DNA of 5,320 nt, from the NCBI GenBank assembly GCA_002378125.1, contig DFRF01000218.1, forward strand, positions 1 through 5,320. The letters run 5' to 3'. Shown here piece by piece: positions 4,781 through 5,320 of this stretch. The notes beneath the pieces are model-generated. The model made no database searches and was not told the origin of the DNA. It saw nothing but the letters and a program-made list of their open reading frames with translations. Source of the stretch: Rhodospirillaceae bacterium UBA3470 (GTDB taxonomy: Bacteria > Pseudomonadota > Alphaproteobacteria > Rhodospirillales > Casp-alpha2). Positions within the stretch are counted from its first letter, which is position 1, and each line of letters begins with the position of its first letter. A program made the position numbers and the translations under genes.

Positions 4781-4951
4781 CCTCGCGCCTGGCTTACTTC
4801 AGTGTACGGACGCTCATCTTGTTCACACAGGGTAGGGGGAGGGATTGCTCCGCAGCGTTCCGCTTAGTTGGGGCTCTGGTCTTTGACGGCCTTGGCTATC
4901 AGATCAGCAATCCGTTGAAGTAAAAATACTGAAGTTTCTTACGCCATCTGC

Positions 4952-5320
4952 TCACTTGGTAATATCGGGGGCCTCGGCAGCCAGCGCTAAAATAGCCGGG
5001 CCTTCCATCCGATAGGGCAGCCAGGTTTCCATATGGGTACAATCAATGCCGTGGTAGAAGTCGCGGGTCGGGTTCCAGTCCAGGACGGAAAGTTCGAGCC
5101 GCTCGCAGGCTCGTTCTTGGGCTAGTTTCGCCAGCGCTGCCATGAGGTATTTGCCGAGACCCGAGCCGCGGGCTTTTTCTTCGACGTACAGGTCTTCCAG
5201 ATAGATACCCGGTCTTCCTTCCCAGGTGGAATAGTTGTGAAAAAACAGCGCGAAGCCGACGACTTCTTTATCTAACTCGGCAATTAGGCACTCAAACCGC
5301 TTGGGTTCTGAAAACCCGTC
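4952..5320 (-). CDS. GNAT-family N-acetyltransferase (partial, 5' end missing)
   Basis: The last 122 residues of an acetyl-CoA-dependent N-acetyltransferase; the frame is open to the window edge, so perhaps 35-45 N-terminal residues are missing. The visible part starts at strand ECLIAELDKEVVGFALFFHN, then YSTWEGRPGIYLEDLYVEE. Motif A, the acetyl-CoA pyrophosphate loop, follows as ARGSGLG (50-56 of the fragment), and after it comes a helix and LSVLDWNPTRDFYHG with a tyrosine (Y89) at the usual general-acid position. The combination HNYSTWEGRPGIYLEDLYV and LDWN is typical of the spermidine/spermine (diamine) acetyltransferase-like branch, so a polyamine or other small amine is a plausible substrate, but this is not proven. 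It ends MEGPAILALAAEAPDITK and stops at 4952. It reads toward the dehydrogenase operon but is 373 bases away, so probably separate. Confidence 0.94.
   Translation of the reverse strand, partial: DGFSEPKRFECLIAELDKEVVGFALFFHNYSTWEGRPGIYLEDLYVEEKARGSGLGKYLMAALAKLAQERACERLELSVLDWNPTRDFYHGIDCTHMETWLPYRMEGPAILALAAEAPDITK

Larger units (their letters stand above)
4579..4951. other. Non-coding stretch upstream of the dehydrogenase operon, possible remnants
   Basis: These 373 bases contain no convincing gene. On the minus strand there is a 45-codon frame (4634-4771, beginning MNAVLALSLEDLDWSKRRLA) without a ribosome site. A second open stretch just beyond the acetyltransferase stop ends LLQRIADLIAKAVKDQSPN; it has no start codon and looks like the tail of a lost gene. 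A strong GC hairpin (4708-4723) and an eight-base inverted repeat GGATTGCT/AGCAATCC (4842-4849 and 4906-4913) are also present. The region must hold the acetyltransferase 3' end and the operon's promoter. Confidence 0.5.

Overview
The window looks like a piece of an alphaproteobacterial chromosome at the edge of an integrated element. This is an inference from the fairly GC-rich composition and from the general look of the YbaK-type, DenD-type, MFS and GNAT proteins. The species cannot be named from the sequence.

Left edge (1-532): the first 257 bases encode, on the minus strand, the N-terminal 85 residues of a tyrosine-recombinase integrase of the DUF4102 type, cut off by the window. Its 5' end faces the 3' end of a complete tRNA-Ser(GCU) gene (443-532, minus strand, CCA encoded). 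This is the classic layout of a genomic island or prophage integrated at a tRNA 3' end. The element would extend left, out of the window, and host chromosome would start at the tRNA. The gap between them holds three tandem 12-bp units built on GGGTCCC, two small dyads with a shared TGCAC core, and a weak terminator-like hairpin.

Middle (533-2330): a YbaK/ProX-family aminoacyl-tRNA deacylase (minus strand) with a good promoter. Next is a divergently transcribed small exported protein with ten cysteines in a strikingly regular CX3C pattern (plus strand). A 110-residue protein of unknown function (minus strand) is convergent with it, and a small hairpin spans the two stop codons.

Right (2331-5320): a probable two-gene operon on the minus strand, with a D-erythronate dehydrogenase (DenD-like short-chain dehydrogenase) followed by a 12-helix MFS transporter. 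A 15-codon mini-ORF bridges the two genes. Upstream of the operon is about 370 bp without a convincing gene, holding a strong -10-like element, a GC hairpin and possible small gene remnants. The window ends inside a GNAT acetyltransferase gene whose 5' end is missing.

No large undescribed system is visible. The items most worth following are the repeat array between the integrase and the tRNA, the cysteine-rich exported protein, and the denD-transporter pair with its bridging mini-ORF.
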